A DNA stretch of 36,176 bases, taken from assembly GCA_031291795.1 (NCBI GenBank), contig JARLIJ010000011.1, positions 1 through 36,176 of the forward strand, read 5' to 3'. The notes below the pieces were generated by a model that made no database searches, was not told where the DNA came from, and saw only the letters and a list, made by a program, of their open reading frames with translations. Both the position numbers and the translations under genes were made by a program. The stretch's first letter is position 1. Every line of letters starts with the position of its first letter. The stretch is from Acetobacteraceae bacterium. Its GTDB lineage: Bacteria; Pseudomonadota; Alphaproteobacteria; Acetobacterales; Acetobacteraceae. Positions 35,141 to 36,176 of the stretch are shown here, piece by piece.

Positions 35141-35971
35141 ATGCCCGCCGCACCGCATGACGTGTCGCGCCATTACGAGCAGACCGGCCTGCTCGCCCGC
35201 ATCCTGGCCGCCCTGGCCGAGGCCGGGCTGGACCCGGACCACCTGACAATCGACGACCTGGCCCCGGTGGACGAGTTCCACTCCCGCCGCCGGCTGGCGA
35301 CCGAGGAACTGGCACGGTTGCTCGCGCCTGGCGCGGCTGACCGGGTGATCGACATCGGTTCGGGGATTGGCGGGCCGTCGCGGTACCTGGCACAGACCTA
35401 TGGCTGCCGGGTCAGCGGCGTCGACCTCACGCCGGAGTTCGTCGCGGTGGCAAGCGCCCTGACGGAACGGGTGGGGCTGTCGGAGCGGGTGGATTTCCGC
35501 CAGGGATCGGCGCTGGACCTGCCGTTCCCGGATGCCGCGTTCGACTGCGCGTGGTCCCAGAACGTCGCGATGAACATCGCGGACCGGCCGCGCTATTACG
35601 CCGAGATGCACCGGGTGCTGCGGCCCGGTGGGCGGCTCGCGATCCAGGACGTGGCGCAGGGGCCGGGCGGGGCGTTGCATTTTCCGGTGATGTGGGCGGA
35701 CCGGCCGGAGATCAGCTTCCTCCGCACACCGGAGGACACGCGGGCGATGCTGGAAGCGGCCGGGTTCCGGGTAGAGGCCTGGGTGGACAACTCCGAGGCG
35801 TCGATGGCCGAGGCGGCCGCGGAGCGGGCGAAGGCAACGCCGGGCGCGCGGCCGGTGCTGGGGATCCACGTGGTGGTGGGACCGAGCTTCCGGGAGAAGC
35901 TGCGGAACATGCAGCGATGCATGGAGGAGAATCGGACGCGGTTGATCAATGCTGTGCTGGTGAAACCGTAG
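35141..35971 (+). CDS. Class I SAM-dependent methyltransferase
   Basis: This is a 276-aa methyltransferase of the UbiE/sarcosine-dimethylglycine type. Motif I is VIDIGSGIGGPSRYLA (about residues 69-84), followed by VSGVDLTPEFV for SAM ribose binding. ALDLPFPDAAFDCAWSQNV and RVLRPGGRLAIQDVAQG are motifs II and III. GAGGAGG lies a few bases before ATG 35141, which is preferred over the upstream TTG at 35117. The substrate is not evident; small amines, lipids and quinones are all methylated by relatives. The AT-rich TTATATTGA at about 35112 may belong to its promoter. Confidence 0.87.
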   Translation: MPAAPHDVSRHYEQTGLLARILAALAEAGLDPDHLTIDDLAPVDEFHSRRRLATEELARLLAPGAADRVIDIGSGIGGPSRYLAQTYGCRVSGVDLTPEFVAVASALTERVGLSERVDFRQGSALDLPFPDAAFDCAWSQNVAMNIADRPRYYAEMHRVLRPGGRLAIQDVAQGPGGALHFPVMWADRPEISFLRTPEDTRAMLEAAGFRVEAWVDNSEASMAEAAAERAKATPGARPVLGIHVVVGPSFREKLRNMQRCMEENRTRLINAVLVKP

Positions 35972-36004
35972 CCATAGCGATGCATGACTTGCTGCTCCAC
36001 GCCC

Positions 36005-36176
36005 TCAATGCAGCAACGCGAGCAAGGCGGACACCACCAGCAGCACGGCCAGCGAGACATTGACGAGGCGCGAACTGACCGGGTCATGCAGGACCCGGGA
36101 CAGTGAAGCACCTGCCGACAGCCAGCCAAGGTGAATGACCACGATCATGATGCCGAGGCACGCCGTTTTGACGACC
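36005..36176 (-). CDS. LysE/RhtB-like exporter, C-terminal fragment
   Basis: The last 56 residues of a minus-strand gene run from the window edge to TGA at 36007-36005. Two hydrophobic segments are visible (IMIVVIHLGWLSAGASL and LVNVSLAVLLVVSALLALL), separated by SRVLHDPVSSR. This is the usual ending of LysE/RhtB amino-acid exporters (last two helices with a short basic loop). The fragment is too short for certainty. It converges on the methyltransferase gene, leaving a 33-bp gap. Confidence 0.6.
   Translation of the reverse strand, partial: VVKTACLGIMIVVIHLGWLSAGASLSRVLHDPVSSRLVNVSLAVLLVVSALLALLH

Overview
The window is GC-rich bacterial DNA with the gene content of an alphaproteobacterium. 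The evidence is an sdhCDAB operon with alphaproteobacterial-type SdhC/SdhD, a second glutamyl-tRNA synthetase paralogue, a DUF1489 protein, a ZapE/AFG1 ATPase and an hpnE-shc-hpnG hopanoid cluster. Together these suggest Rhodospirillales, possibly Acetobacteraceae. The placement is inferred from gene families and was not tested by a search.

Layout. 1-159 is the 3' end of asd. 461-3935 is sdhCDAB (succinate dehydrogenase, complex II), closed by a long perfect-type hairpin (3948-4012) shared with a convergent 2OG-Fe(II) oxygenase. zapE follows (4740-5927), then a family-5 ABC solute-binding protein, an OmpA-like envelope protein and a HExxH putative metallopeptidase. The peptidase gene runs tail to tail into the next block and overlaps it.

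9237-24621 (minus strand) is a compact four-gene block transcribed in the order TpsB transporter, giant TpsA exoprotein (2892 aa), TPR-CHAT lipoprotein protease, transmembrane Ser/Thr kinase. Successive genes overlap or are separated by one base. It looks like one system: a two-partner-secretion surface protein packaged with an envelope caspase-like protease and a membrane kinase. This is the most unusual part of the window.

24810-29698 holds housekeeping and metabolic genes: pdxY, an Old Yellow Enzyme homologue, a small unknown gene coupled to a glutamyl-tRNA synthetase paralogue with a degenerate KMSKS loop, and a PHB-depolymerase-family esterase. Between the DUF1489 gene and hpnE lies a perfect FNR/FixK-type box (TTGAT-N4-ATCAA), followed by a -10-like element and a strong intrinsic terminator. 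This could be an oxygen-regulated small RNA.

30594-34619 is hpnE-shc-hpnG (hydroxysqualene dehydroxylase, squalene-hopene cyclase, hopanoid nucleosidase). hpnG carries a 105-bp palindromic repeat inserted exactly in frame, adding 35 residues. The repeat shares its arm sequence with the hairpin after sdhB. The window closes with a DUF3574 lipoprotein, a class I SAM methyltransferase and the 3' end of a minus-strand LysE-like exporter. No tRNA, rRNA, CRISPR array, transposase or phage gene was seen.
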